Assembly: GCF_003634555.1 (NCBI RefSeq)
Contig: NZ_RBKS01000001.1
Coordinates: forward strand, 124,001 to 188,000
Length of the DNA: 64,000 bases
Origin: Frondihabitans australicus
Lineage (GTDB): Bacteria; Actinomycetota; Actinomycetes; Actinomycetales; Microbacteriaceae
Direction of reading: 5' to 3'
Part shown: positions 1 to 7,533 of the stretch, piece by piece
Numbering within the stretch: the first letter of the stretch is position 1
How the letters are laid out: every line of letters begins with the position of its first letter
Position numbers and translations under genes: made by a program
Notes under the pieces: generated by a model
What the model saw: the letters and a program-made list of their open reading frames with translations, nothing else
Databases searched by the model: none
Told to the model about the DNA's origin: nothing

Positions 1-433
1 CAGCGCGGGTCATCGGGACGTGCCAGATGTCGTCCTCGAGGAACCTCTCGCCCGACGTCACGAAGCCGAAGCGGCCGTACCAGGCCTCCAGGCGCTCCTG
101 CGCGTCGAGGCGGGTGAGACGCCCCTCGCACAGCTCGACGGCGCGGGTCATGAGGGCGCCGGCGTGGCCTGCGCCGCGGGCTTCGAGGGCGGTGGCGACG
201 CGCCCGATCCTGCGATCGTCGCCGTCGTGGAGCACCCTCACGGTGGCCAGCACGCGGCCGTCGTCGCCCTCCGTCCACAGCAGGACGGTGCCCGGCTCGG
301 TGTCGCGGCCGTCGAGCTCGGGGTAGGGGCAGTCCTGCTCGACGACGAAGACGTCGACCCTCAGGCGCAGGATCGCGTACAGCGTCACGGGGTCGATCGT
401 GGCCAGCGGGGATTCGTGGTGCGTGGCGGGCAT
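1..433 (-). CDS. ElaA-type GNAT acetyltransferase (3' end cut by window edge)
   Basis: GNAT-family N-acetyltransferase of the ElaA type. About 144 codons are visible, close to the roughly 150 aa usual for ElaA, so only the last few residues lie outside the window. The ATG at 433-431 leads into YAILRLRVDVFVVEQDCPYP, the characteristic N-terminal block of ElaA proteins. The second half carries the acetyl-CoA binding region (RVATALEARGAGHAGALM) and ends near FLEDDIWHVPMTR. A TACTGT hexamer six bases before the ATG suggests a leaderless transcript. The acceptor substrate is not known for most ElaA proteins and cannot be read from the sequence. Confidence 0.85.
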   Translation of the reverse strand, partial: MPATHHESPLATIDPVTLYAILRLRVDVFVVEQDCPYPELDGRDTEPGTVLLWTEGDDGRVLATVRVLHDGDDRRIGRVATALEARGAGHAGALMTRAVELCEGRLTRLDAQERLEAWYGRFGFVTSGERFLEDDIWHVPMTRA

Positions 434-439
434 GCTCCG

Positions 440-445
440 ACAGTA
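440..445 (-). promoter_or_regulatory. -10 hexamer TACTGT before the elaA-like gene
   Basis: TACTGT on the minus strand, six bases before the ATG at 433. This distance places the transcript start at or next to the start codon, as in leaderless actinobacterial genes. Confidence 0.45.
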
Positions 446-578
446 GCGGGCGGCCGATGGTCGCGGGTCCGGACAAAACCGCATCGATGTGGTTCTTTGG
501 AGGCGGGATCAGGCCCACCACCGACCGCTTCTCACCCGTGAGGGGGAACGGCCGGCCATCGAGCCCGGCCTTCGCACC

Positions 579-1586
579 ATGACCAGCACCGCTCCCCGTG
601 CCGTGGGCCTGCAGCGACCCCGGCTCCGTTCCGGCCTCGATCCTCTCGACCCGCTGGATCCGCTGGTGACGAGCGCGATCACCTCGCCGGTCGAGCCCCG
701 CACCGACGGCCGGGTCGTGGTGGTGGGCGACGTGCTCGACGACATCATCGTGGCCCTCGACCGGCGCCCGGCAGTGGGCACCGACACCGACGCCACCATT
801 CGGCACCGCGCGGGCGGCTCGGCCGCGAACACGGCCGCGTGGCTCGCTTCGCAGGGGGTCGGCGTCGACTTCGTCGGGCGCGTCGGGTCGAGCGACCTCC
901 ACCGCCACTCGCTGCTGCTGCAGAACGCCGGAGTCACGCCCCGCCTCCTCCACGACCCTCTCGAGCCGACCGGCACCGTCGTCATCACCGTGGCCGGCAC
1001 CACGCGCACGATGCTCACCGACCGCGGTGCCAGCGCCGGCCTCGAGCTCGCATCGCTCGACGGGGCGCTGTTCGACGGCGCCGCGATCGTGCATCTCACC
1101 GGCTACAGCATCGTGCAGGATCCGACACCCGACGCCTTCCAGCACCTCGTCGCGCGGGTCCGCGCCGCGGGGGCGCTCCTCAGCGTCGACCCGGCGTCGT
1201 CGGGCTTCGTCTCGTCGTTCGGGCCCGCGGCCTTCCTCGACCTCGTCGACGGCGCCGACCTGTTCTTCCCGAGCCTCGACGAAGGAGCGCTGCTCACCGG
1301 TCGTGACGACCCCGACGCGATCGTGCAGGAGCTCCTGCCCCGGTTCGGCGCCGTGGCGCTCACGCTGCCGGACGGCGGAGCGGTCGCCGGCCGACGCGGC
1401 GGGAAGCTCGTGCACGCGGCGCCGTCGACGGTCCGCCTCGTCGACCCGGTGGGCACGGGCGACGCGTTCAGCGCCGGGTTCCTGGCGGCCTGGCTGAAGT
1501 CGCCGAGCCTCGCGCTGTCGGTGCGGCGCGGCACGAAGCTCGCCGCTCGCGCCCGGGCCGTCGTCGGCGGTCGTCCCGCCCGCTGA
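579..1586 (+). CDS. PfkB-family carbohydrate/nucleoside kinase
   Basis: Ribokinase-like (PfkB) sugar or nucleoside kinase that phosphorylates its substrate with ATP in the cytoplasm. The N-terminal signature is visible as RHRAGGSAANTAAWLASQG (about residues 70-90). The C-terminal signature is DPVGTGDAFSAGFLAAWL (about 285-302), whose GTGD contains the anion hole and catalytic Asp. The ATG at 579 gives 335 aa. The first 29 residues before VTSAITSP look non-conserved and low in complexity (repeated DPL), so a GTG at 666 (306 aa, nearer the usual family size) is a real alternative. No clear ribosome site favours either. The gene stands alone and the substrate cannot be assigned. Confidence 0.8.
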   Translation: MTSTAPRAVGLQRPRLRSGLDPLDPLDPLVTSAITSPVEPRTDGRVVVVGDVLDDIIVALDRRPAVGTDTDATIRHRAGGSAANTAAWLASQGVGVDFVGRVGSSDLHRHSLLLQNAGVTPRLLHDPLEPTGTVVITVAGTTRTMLTDRGASAGLELASLDGALFDGAAIVHLTGYSIVQDPTPDAFQHLVARVRAAGALLSVDPASSGFVSSFGPAAFLDLVDGADLFFPSLDEGALLTGRDDPDAIVQELLPRFGAVALTLPDGGAVAGRRGGKLVHAAPSTVRLVDPVGTGDAFSAGFLAAWLKSPSLALSVRRGTKLAARARAVVGGRPAR

Positions 1587-1640
1587 TTCGTGCCGCGACG
1601 CTCAGCGCCGGCGACCCGCTCGGGCCGAGAACGCGTCGAG

Positions 1641-1693
1641 GGCTTTTATGAGAAAAGCCTCTATCTCATAAAATGCGTCCTCATTCTTATGAG
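1641..1693. promoter_or_regulatory. Cluster of overlapping AT-rich hairpins between convergent genes
   Basis: Three overlapping inverted repeats lie between the converging kinase and DUF1801 genes. One is GGCTTTT-ATGAG-AAAAGCC (1641-1659). The second is TTTTATGAGA (1644-1653) with TCTCATAAAA (1664-1673), a perfect 10-bp pair. The third is CTCAT (1680-1684) with ATGAG (1689-1693), which includes the TAA stop of the minus-strand gene. The position fits a bidirectional terminator. The repeated TTATGAG half-site would also suit a protein-binding site. Confidence 0.5.
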
Positions 1694-2130
1694 CTAGGCG
1701 TCTCGCCGCCGCCGGCGTCGCTCGCGCGATGACGGTAGACGCCGGCCGTGAGCGCCGCGTACGAGGCGGCCACGATCTCCCGCAGCACCCCGAGGTCGAC
1801 GCCGTCGAGCCTCTTCAGATAGAGGCAGCCGGTCGTCGTCCGGTGCGGGCCGAGGCGCGCCAGCTGCTTCTCGTACGTGGCGCAGCCGTCCATGAGGTAC
1901 ACGACCAGGCCCGTCGTCCGCACTCCGAACGCGGCGGCCGCCGAAGAGCCCGAATGGCCTGAGGCGTACTCGTAGTCGTAGTGGCCGAAGCCGATGATGC
2001 CCGCGTAGGGGAGCCACGGCTCCTGCCCCGTGATGTCGGCGAACAGATCGAGGAGAGCTGCAGCATCCGCACGGCGGGCCGGCGGCGCCCCCTCGAGTAC
2101 CGCGCCCACCTCGGCCGGGATCTCGGTCAT
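1687..2130 (-). CDS. DUF1801 domain protein
   Basis: 147-aa protein with the DUF1801 (YdhG-like) fold, a small cytoplasmic family of unknown biochemical role. The family pattern is visible: a helical start (PAEVGAVLEGAPPARRADAAALLDLF), the core PWLPYAGIIGFGHYDYEYASG, then a strand-rich region with GLVVYLMDG and a C-terminal LGPHRTTTGCLYLKRLDGVDLGVL, as in the iron-chaperone-like DUF1801 proteins. The ATG overlaps the TGA of the upstream serine hydrolase by four bases, so it is the last gene of the MarR-photolyase-hydrolase operon and probably translationally coupled. No motif ties it to DNA repair directly. Confidence 0.8.
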   Translation of the reverse strand: MTEIPAEVGAVLEGAPPARRADAAALLDLFADITGQEPWLPYAGIIGFGHYDYEYASGHSGSSAAAAFGVRTTGLVVYLMDGCATYEKQLARLGPHRTTTGCLYLKRLDGVDLGVLREIVAASYAALTAGVYRHRASDAGGGETPSS

Positions 2131-3602
2131 GGCTGGCGGGGCGGCTCGGCGCGCACGACGAGGGTCTGCACGCGGGGCGGCGACTCGGGGGTGAGGCGGA
2201 TCTCGATCCGGAGCGAGCCGCGCTCGCCGGGGAGGCGCCAGACGAGGTGGGAGGGCGCCGACGACTCCTCGCCGGCGGCACTCGCCACCACGAGGGAGGT
2301 GTCGTCGTGGGCGGGCGGCTTCACGAGCGGGCCGATCGAGCCGATGGCCTCGGCCCATGCGGCACGTCGGCTGGGGAACGGGATGTCGAGGTCGACGTTC
2401 TCGCTGAGGAGCGACGGGGGGATCTCGGCTCCTGCGGTCACCGCCTGCTCGACCACGGTGCGCGCGGCGGCGGTCTCGGGCCAGATCGTCGTTGCCGGGG
2501 CAGCCCCGACCTCGCGGAGGAGGCCGTGCAGAGCGGTCGTGACGGGCACCGAGACCTGCGCGTAGGTGGCGTTCTCGAACCCGACCACGCCGACCCCCGA
2601 CGCCGGATGCCACCGCATGTGCGCCGAGAAGCCGGGATAGCCGCCCGAGTGCGACACGATCGGCCCCAGCTCGGGGTCGTGCTCGACCATGACGCCGAAG
2701 CCGTAGCCGATCGGGTTCGCCCGGCCGGGGATGTCGCGGTACGCCTGCTGCATCTCTCGCCTCGAGGCCCGCGAGAGGATTCCGGGGTGGTCTCCGGGAG
2801 CGTCGCCGTCGCCCTGGTCGAACGCCGACGCCAGCCACCGCGCCCACCGCGACAGGTCGTCGACGGTCGAGAACAGCCCCCCGATCGACGAGAATAAGCC
2901 CGGCCCCGAGAAGGCCAGCGGCTCCCACACGCCGCCCCGTCTCCGGTGCCCGATCGCCGTGTGCGCGAGACCACCCGGCACGGTGAACGTCGTCGATGCA
3001 AGGCCCAGGGGGCGCAGGATCCGGTCGGTCACCACGTCACGGAACGGCCGCCCCGCCGCCTCGGCGACCACCCTGCCGAGCAGCGCGTAGCCGAGGTTGG
3101 AGTAGGCGAACCGCGTCCCCGGCACGCTGTCGAAGCTGAGGCCGCGGCGCAGGAGCGCGTCGAGCTCGCCGTCGGTGATGGACTCCTGCCGGTCGCCCCA
3201 GGGGTCGTCGGTGGGGAAGCCGCCCGACATCGTCAACAGCATGCGCACCGTCGGCACGGGGGAGTCGAGCGTGGGCAGGCGAACCTCGGCGAACGCCGGC
3301 ACGAAGTCGGTGATCGGCTGGTCGAGGTTCAGGGCGCCCTCGTCGCGCAGCGCGAGGAGCGCCGTCGCCGTGAAGCTCTTCGTGCACGAGGCGATGCGGT
3401 AGACGGTCGCCGACGTCGGCGGGACGCCCTGCGTGTCGCCTTCCTCGACGATGACTCCGGTGGACCCCGTGCGGACGAGGCCGGTGCGCGTGAAGACACC
3501 CCACGAGGAGCTGGGTGCGTGCTCCGGCGACGCCCTGTCGGCGAAGAGCCGCTCGACGGCGTCGAGCGCCGGACCCGGGATCGTGATGCTGCTCGTCGTC
3601 AC
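2127..3602 (-). CDS. Serine hydrolase of the class C beta-lactamase / PBP4* family
   Basis: 491-aa beta-lactamase-related serine hydrolase. The catalytic SxxK is SCTK (about residue 77), the second motif YxN is YSN in FAYSNLGYALLG, and the third is HSGG in IVSHSGGYPGFSAHMRWHP. The last 110 residues form a beta-rich tail with no catalytic motif. There is no export signal at the GTG start, so it probably acts in the cytoplasm, as many family members (esterases, peptidases) do. The GTG overlaps the photolyase TGA by four bases and its own TGA overlaps the DUF1801 ATG. True beta-lactamase activity is not implied by the motifs alone. Confidence 0.85.
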   Translation of the reverse strand: MTTSSITIPGPALDAVERLFADRASPEHAPSSSWGVFTRTGLVRTGSTGVIVEEGDTQGVPPTSATVYRIASCTKSFTATALLALRDEGALNLDQPITDFVPAFAEVRLPTLDSPVPTVRMLLTMSGGFPTDDPWGDRQESITDGELDALLRRGLSFDSVPGTRFAYSNLGYALLGRVVAEAAGRPFRDVVTDRILRPLGLASTTFTVPGGLAHTAIGHRRRGGVWEPLAFSGPGLFSSIGGLFSTVDDLSRWARWLASAFDQGDGDAPGDHPGILSRASRREMQQAYRDIPGRANPIGYGFGVMVEHDPELGPIVSHSGGYPGFSAHMRWHPASGVGVVGFENATYAQVSVPVTTALHGLLREVGAAPATTIWPETAAARTVVEQAVTAGAEIPPSLLSENVDLDIPFPSRRAAWAEAIGSIGPLVKPPAHDDTSLVVASAAGEESSAPSHLVWRLPGERGSLRIEIRLTPESPPRVQTLVVRAEPPRQP

Positions 3603-4975
3603 GCGAGGCCCGCCTTCCGTCGCATGTCCGCGTACGCGTCGAGGGCGTGCGCGCGGCTCTCTTTGAGGTCGACGATCGGCTCGGGGTAGTCGTCGGTGTC
3701 GACCTCGGGCACCCAGCGCGTCACGTACTCGCGGTGCCCGTCGAACTTGTCGGCCTGCAGCACCGGGTTGAAGACGCGGAAGTACGGGGCCGCGTCGGCC
3801 CCGGAGCCGGCGACCCACTGCCAGTTGCCCGGGTTGTTCGCCTCGTCGGCGTCGACCAGGGTGTCCCAGAACCACTGCTCGCCGACGCGCCAGTCGACCA
3901 GGAGGTTCTTGATGAGGAACGAGCCCACGACCATCCGGACCCGGTTGTGCATGACGCCGGTCTGCCACAGCTCGCGCATGCCGGCGTCGACGAGCGGGAT
4001 GCCCGTGCGGCCGTGCCGCCACGCCTCGAGATCGGCCGCGTGCGGCTTCGCCCACGGGAACCCGTCGAACTCGTCGCGGTAGTTCGCCGTCGCCAGATCG
4101 GGGTTCGCGAAGAGCACCGTGTAGTTGAACTCGCGCCACACGATCTGGCGCAAGAAAGCCGCCGCCTGCTTCTTCGCGCCGTCGCTCAGTCGGCCCTCGC
4201 GCACCCGGTGCCACACCTGGAACGGGCTGATCTCGCCGAAGCGGAGGTAGGGCGAGAGGTGGCTCGTCGTGTCGTCGGCGGGGAAGTCGCGGTCGCCGTA
4301 GTCGGCGAGGTCGTCTTTGAGGAAGACCTCCAGCACGCGGTGGGCTGCCGCCTCGCCGACGTCCCAGCGCTCGCGGAAACCGCCCGCCCAGTCGGGCTTC
4401 GTCGGGAGCAGGGCCCAGGAGCCGAGGTCGTCGCTCTCGGGCGCCGGCTTCACGCCCGCGATGTGCGAGGGCGCCGGGTAAGGGTGGCGCGGCTCCTGCG
4501 ACTCGAGGCACGCCCGGTAGAACGGCGTGAACACCTTGAAGGGGGTTCCCGAGCCGGTCTGGATGGTCCACGGCTCGAACAGGAGGCTGCCCTGGAACGA
4601 GTGCGCGTCGACACCGGCTTCGCGCAGGCTGGTCTTGAGGGCGGCGTCGGCATCGCGGGCTGCCTGGCCGTATCGGCGGTTCCAGAAGACCGCGCCGGCA
4701 CCGGTCTGCTGCGCGAGCTTCTCGACCTCGTCGGCGCCCCGGCCGCGGCGGAGGGTGAGGTGCGCGCCGCGCTCGCGGAGGTCGTCGGAGAGGGCGGTGA
4801 GGCTGTGGTGCAGCCACCACCGGCTCGCGGCGCCGAGGGGGCGGATGCCGGGAGTCTCGTCGTCGAGGACGTAGACGACGATCACGCTCTCGCCCCGCTC
4901 GGTCGCCGCGTGCAGGGCCGGATTGTCGCCGACGCGGAGGTCGTCGCGGAGCCAGACGATCGAAGGGGAGGTCAC
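3599..4975 (-). CDS. phrB: Deoxyribodipyrimidine photolyase
   Basis: 458-aa photolyase/cryptochrome-family flavoprotein that uses light to split cyclobutane pyrimidine dimers in DNA. The N-terminal antenna domain begins SIVWLRDDLRVGDNPALHAA. The C-terminal FAD domain shows FLRQIVWREFNYTVLFANPD, WRHGRTGIPLVDAGMRELWQTGVMHNRVRM and the class I signature WQWVAGSGADAAPYFRVFNP, with the Trp residues expected for electron transfer. Length matches class I CPD photolyases. The GTG start follows the MarR stop by six bases and the stop overlaps the next gene. The operon therefore links repair to a MarR regulator. Confidence 0.93.
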   Translation of the reverse strand: MTSPSIVWLRDDLRVGDNPALHAATERGESVIVVYVLDDETPGIRPLGAASRWWLHHSLTALSDDLRERGAHLTLRRGRGADEVEKLAQQTGAGAVFWNRRYGQAARDADAALKTSLREAGVDAHSFQGSLLFEPWTIQTGSGTPFKVFTPFYRACLESQEPRHPYPAPSHIAGVKPAPESDDLGSWALLPTKPDWAGGFRERWDVGEAAAHRVLEVFLKDDLADYGDRDFPADDTTSHLSPYLRFGEISPFQVWHRVREGRLSDGAKKQAAAFLRQIVWREFNYTVLFANPDLATANYRDEFDGFPWAKPHAADLEAWRHGRTGIPLVDAGMRELWQTGVMHNRVRMVVGSFLIKNLLVDWRVGEQWFWDTLVDADEANNPGNWQWVAGSGADAAPYFRVFNPVLQADKFDGHREYVTRWVPEVDTDDYPEPIVDLKESRAHALDAYADMRRKAGLA

Positions 4976-4981
4976 GCCTGA

Positions 4982-5518
4982 CTAGTCTGCCCGGGCGGAC
5001 TCGACGGCGCCCTCAGAATCGGCGGTGATTTCGGCGTCGCCGTCGGGGCCGATCGCGGGGCCGAGCCGGAGCTTCGTGCACAGCTCCATCAGCTGCTGCA
5101 GCTCGTCGTGGTCGAGGGTGCCGCCCACGCGACGCGAGATGGCGTCGGCATGGCGGACGGCCGTGCGCCGGTACAGGTCGGAGCCGAGCGGAGTCATCGC
5201 GACGACGATGCCGCGGCCGTCGCCCGGGTCGGTGAGCTTCTCGACGATGCCTTTCGAGGCGAGGCGGTCGACCAGACGGCTGATGCTCGGCTGCGTGAGC
5301 AGGAGGTGCTGGGTCAGCTCTTTGATGCGGGCTCGCTTGTCGGGCTGGTTCGACAGGTTGAACAGCACGTCGTACTCGTTGAACGAGATCTCGCCCGAGG
5401 GGAAGCAGGCTGTGAGCTGGCGCATGATCGTGACCTGGGCGCGGAACAGCGACTCCCACGCGCTCACCGCGAGAGCCTTGTCGGTCGTCGGCGGCGCCTT
5501 GTCTGCCGTGGTCGTCAT
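4982..5518 (-). CDS. MarR-family transcriptional regulator
   Basis: 178-aa MarR-type winged-helix repressor. The N-terminal dimer helix is followed by ISFNEYDVLFNLSNQPDKRARIKELTQHLLLTQPSISRLVDRLASKGIVEKL, the recognition helix region (about residues 50-100), and a wing with DPGDGRGIVVAMTPLG. The start ATG has GGAGGAG just upstream on the minus strand. It is the first gene of an operon with photolyase, serine hydrolase and DUF1801. It is divergent from the VOC gene, with an imperfect palindrome at 5548-5562 in the shared upstream region, so autoregulation is likely. The ligand is unknown; many MarR proteins sense phenolic compounds or oxidants. Confidence 0.9.
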   Translation of the reverse strand: MTTTADKAPPTTDKALAVSAWESLFRAQVTIMRQLTACFPSGEISFNEYDVLFNLSNQPDKRARIKELTQHLLLTQPSISRLVDRLASKGIVEKLTDPGDGRGIVVAMTPLGSDLYRRTAVRHADAISRRVGGTLDHDELQQLMELCTKLRLGPAIGPDGDAEITADSEGAVESARAD

Positions 5519-5547
5519 GTCTCCTCCGTCCCCCTGCGAAGCCACCA

Positions 5548-5562
5548 TTGTACGGAGTACGA
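5548..5562. promoter_or_regulatory. Candidate MarR operator (TTGTAC-GGA-GTACGA)
   Basis: An imperfect palindrome of two six-base arms with one mismatch and a three-base spacer. It sits 30 bases before the MarR start and 70 before the VOC start. MarR sites are usually short dyads with TTG/CAA ends, which fits. Assignment rests on position only. Confidence 0.4.
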
Positions 5563-5631
5563 CGACCCGTGCGGTGCTAGACCTGAGGCACTCGGGCGGA
5601 GGGTCCGCCCGGTCTATCAGGGAGGTCGGCC

Positions 5632-6483
5632 ATGACCGACGCAGTGCCGCCCGCAGTGCCACCGCGCACCTACCCGCAGGGCGTGCCGAGCTGGATCGAG
5701 GGTCGGCATCGTGACGTCGACGCCGCCGCCGAGTTCTACGGGTCGCTGTTCGGCTGGACGCTCACCGAGCGGCTCCCGCCCGGAGCGCCCGGCTCGTATC
5801 GCATCGCGACCCGCGACGGGCTCGACGTCGGCGCTCTCGCGTCGCTGCCCGAGGGCGGGTCAGCCGAGTGGCGCACCTACTTCGCCGTCGACGACGCCGA
5901 TCGCGTCGCCGCGGCGGTGCGCGACGCCGGAGGCAGGGCTGACGACCCCGAAGACGCAGGCCCTGGCGGCTCCGCCGGGCGAAGCGTCGACTGCCGCGAC
6001 GACCGGGGTACGCCCTTCGGCCTCTGGCAGGCTCGCGAACGGCTCGGGGCGCAGTTCATCAACCGCCCGGGAGGGTGGGTCTTCAGCGACCTGCGGACCG
6101 AGGATCCGGCTGCCCACCTCGCCTTCTACCGAGACCTCTTCGGCTGGGCCGTGACCGACATGGGGCCCGACTCGTCGCGCATGCTCGGGGTCCCCGGCTA
6201 CGGAGACCACCTGGCGGCGACCAGCGACCCGCACATCCGGGAGCGCCAGGCCGGAGCGCCCGCGGGCTTCGCCGACGTGTTCGGTGCCGCCCGGCGATCG
6301 TCGGGCACGGCGACGTGGCAGGTCGGGTTCAGCGTCGCCGATCGCGATGCGGCCGCAGGCACCATCGAGCGGCTGGGCGGCCGCGTGCTGACGACGGCGG
6401 ACGAGAAGTGGACGAAGCTGGCGGACGCCCTGGACCCGGAGGGTGCCGCGTTCACGATCAACCAGTTCGTGCCGCAGGGTTGA
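5632..6483 (+). CDS. Two-domain VOC (glyoxalase/dioxygenase superfamily) protein
   Basis: 283-aa protein made of two vicinal-oxygen-chelate modules. The first starts at GVPSWIEGRHRDVDAAAEFYGSLFGWTL (about residues 18-45) and the second at GWVFSDLRTEDPAAHLAFYRDLFGWAV (about 148-174). This paired arrangement is typical of actinobacterial proteins related to 27-kDa antigen Cfp30B. Metal-ligand residues are not obvious, so an enzymatic role is uncertain. GGGAGG lies seven bases before the ATG. It is divergent from the MarR operon and followed by a strong hairpin terminator at 6526-6559. It may be a MarR target. Confidence 0.82.
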   Translation: MTDAVPPAVPPRTYPQGVPSWIEGRHRDVDAAAEFYGSLFGWTLTERLPPGAPGSYRIATRDGLDVGALASLPEGGSAEWRTYFAVDDADRVAAAVRDAGGRADDPEDAGPGGSAGRSVDCRDDRGTPFGLWQARERLGAQFINRPGGWVFSDLRTEDPAAHLAFYRDLFGWAVTDMGPDSSRMLGVPGYGDHLAATSDPHIRERQAGAPAGFADVFGAARRSSGTATWQVGFSVADRDAAAGTIERLGGRVLTTADEKWTKLADALDPEGAAFTINQFVPQG

Positions 6484-6525
6484 CGGGCAGGTTCTCGCGA
6501 GGTCGCCGGTGGCCGTTAACGGACT

Positions 6526-6559
6526 GAGGGTCGGTCCCAGAGGCTGGGGACCGACCCTC
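6526..6559 (+). terminator. Rho-independent-type hairpin after the VOC gene
   Basis: A perfect 13-bp stem, GAGGGTCGGTCCC with GGGACCGACCCTC, and an eight-base loop, 43 bases after the VOC stop codon. There is no long T tract, as is common for terminators in high-GC genomes. Confidence 0.75.
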
Positions 6560-6634
6560 TCCCTTGCACCAAGAGTGTCCTGCAATCACATTCAACTGAC
6601 GCTGCCACAGCAAACAACTTCAGTGACATCAATC

Positions 6635-6676
6635 TATAACGGTGAGGTAACGGCGGTCTAGTTACCGAATCGTTAT
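6635..6676 (+). promoter_or_regulatory. TATAAC -10 overlapping a symmetric two-tier dyad
   Basis: TATAAC (6635-6640) is a near-consensus -10. It overlaps a two-tier dyad centred on 6656: ATAACG (6636-6641) with CGTTAT (6671-6676), and GGTAAC (6646-6651) with GTTACC (6661-6666). All arms are perfect, and both pairs share one centre. TAACGG is also repeated directly 11 bases apart. GTTAC/GTAAC half-sites are typical of OmpR-family binding (GlnR, MtrA), and an OmpR-type winged-helix gene is adjacent. No gene starts here on either strand. Confidence 0.45.
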
Positions 6677-6757
6677 TTTCCTGAAAAGTCACCCAGAGGA
6701 CACGTTCCGCGGCCTATGTCGGGGTACGCCGCGTCCGCCGCCCGGGGGACTTCGTGA

Positions 6758-6815
6758 CCTCCCAAAAACGACTGCCCCGACGCGAAATCACGTCGGGGCA
6801 GTCGTTTTTGGGAGG
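6758..6815. terminator. Long bidirectional terminator, perfect 25-bp stem
   Basis: A 25-bp perfect inverted repeat (6758-6782 with 6791-6815) and an eight-base loop. The stem has a GC core and an A5/T5 run, so it would work as a terminator on both strands. It directly follows the stop of the minus-strand winged-helix gene. On the plus strand there is no gene between the terminator at 6526 and this one, so plus-strand termination here needs a separate transcript. Confidence 0.85.
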
Positions 6816-6822
6816 TCTGGGG

Positions 6823-7533
6823 CTAGAAGACGTCGGGGCTGGGGGTCGAAGCCTGACGGATCGACACGTCGGCGTGACGGTCGAACCGGTAGCCGACGCC
6901 ACGGACGGTGCGCACGATGTCCTCGAACGCGCCGAGCTTCGAGCGGAGGCGGCGCACGTGCACGTCGATGGTGCGCTCGTTCGGCACCTCGTCGTCGCCG
7001 GCCGACCAGAGCGACGAGATCAGCTCGGCGCGATCGATAGTGCGGCCCTCGCGCAGGACCAGGTACTGCAGCAGCTCGAACTCCTTGTAGGTGAGCGGCG
7101 CGATGTCGCCGTCGAGCAGGAGGCGCTTGCGCGAGATGTCGACGACCACGCCGCCCCGGGCGCCGGGTTCTTCGTCGACCTCGGTCTGGCGGCGCTTCGC
7201 GAGGGCCGCGGGATCCTGCAGCGCCAGGCGCACGACGTCGACGTCGCGGCCGCCCGCACCCTCCGGCGCGAGGGCGACGGCGGCGTGGGTCTCGGCCGCG
7301 GGAGCGAGCTGCTGCGTGAGGGCGCGCAGCTGCGAGACGATCTCGCCGAGGCTGGTGCCGGCCTCGGCGGCCTTGAGCTCGTCGATGCCGACGTAGAGCA
7401 CGAAGCCGCGGGCCTCGGTGCCGTCGGGGACCGCGCGGAGCCGCGGGGCAGGAGCCGGAGCCGGCTCGACGGCGGTCAGGTGACGCGGGGTCTGGGTGGA
7501 CGTAGGGGCAGAGGTGTCGAGTGCGAGAGACAT
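6823..7533 (-). CDS. OmpR/PhoB-type winged-helix DNA-binding protein without receiver domain
   Basis: 236-aa protein with a C-terminal OmpR-type winged helix (about residues 132-225): LTYKEFELLQYLVLREGRTIDRAEL, then ERTIDVHVRRLRSKLG and VRTVRGVGYRFD, all standard for the family. The first 40 residues are Pro/Ala rich. Residues 40-100 do not show the phospho-accepting Asp region or Lys of a receiver domain, so this is an orphan regulator without obvious two-component input. No kinase gene is near. The ATG follows a long non-coding stretch with a TTGACA element far upstream, and the gene ends at the 25-bp terminator hairpin. Targets are unknown. Confidence 0.85.
   Translation of the reverse strand: MSLALDTSAPTSTQTPRHLTAVEPAPAPAPRLRAVPDGTEARGFVLYVGIDELKAAEAGTSLGEIVSQLRALTQQLAPAAETHAAVALAPEGAGGRDVDVVRLALQDPAALAKRRQTEVDEEPGARGGVVVDISRKRLLLDGDIAPLTYKEFELLQYLVLREGRTIDRAELISSLWSAGDDEVPNERTIDVHVRRLRSKLGAFEDIVRTVRGVGYRFDRHADVSIRQASTPSPDVF

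Noticed and set aside
2127-3602. Antibiotic-resistance beta-lactamase
   Set aside because: SxxK, YxN and HSGG place it in the broad serine-hydrolase family, but there is no export signal and it is in a photolyase operon.
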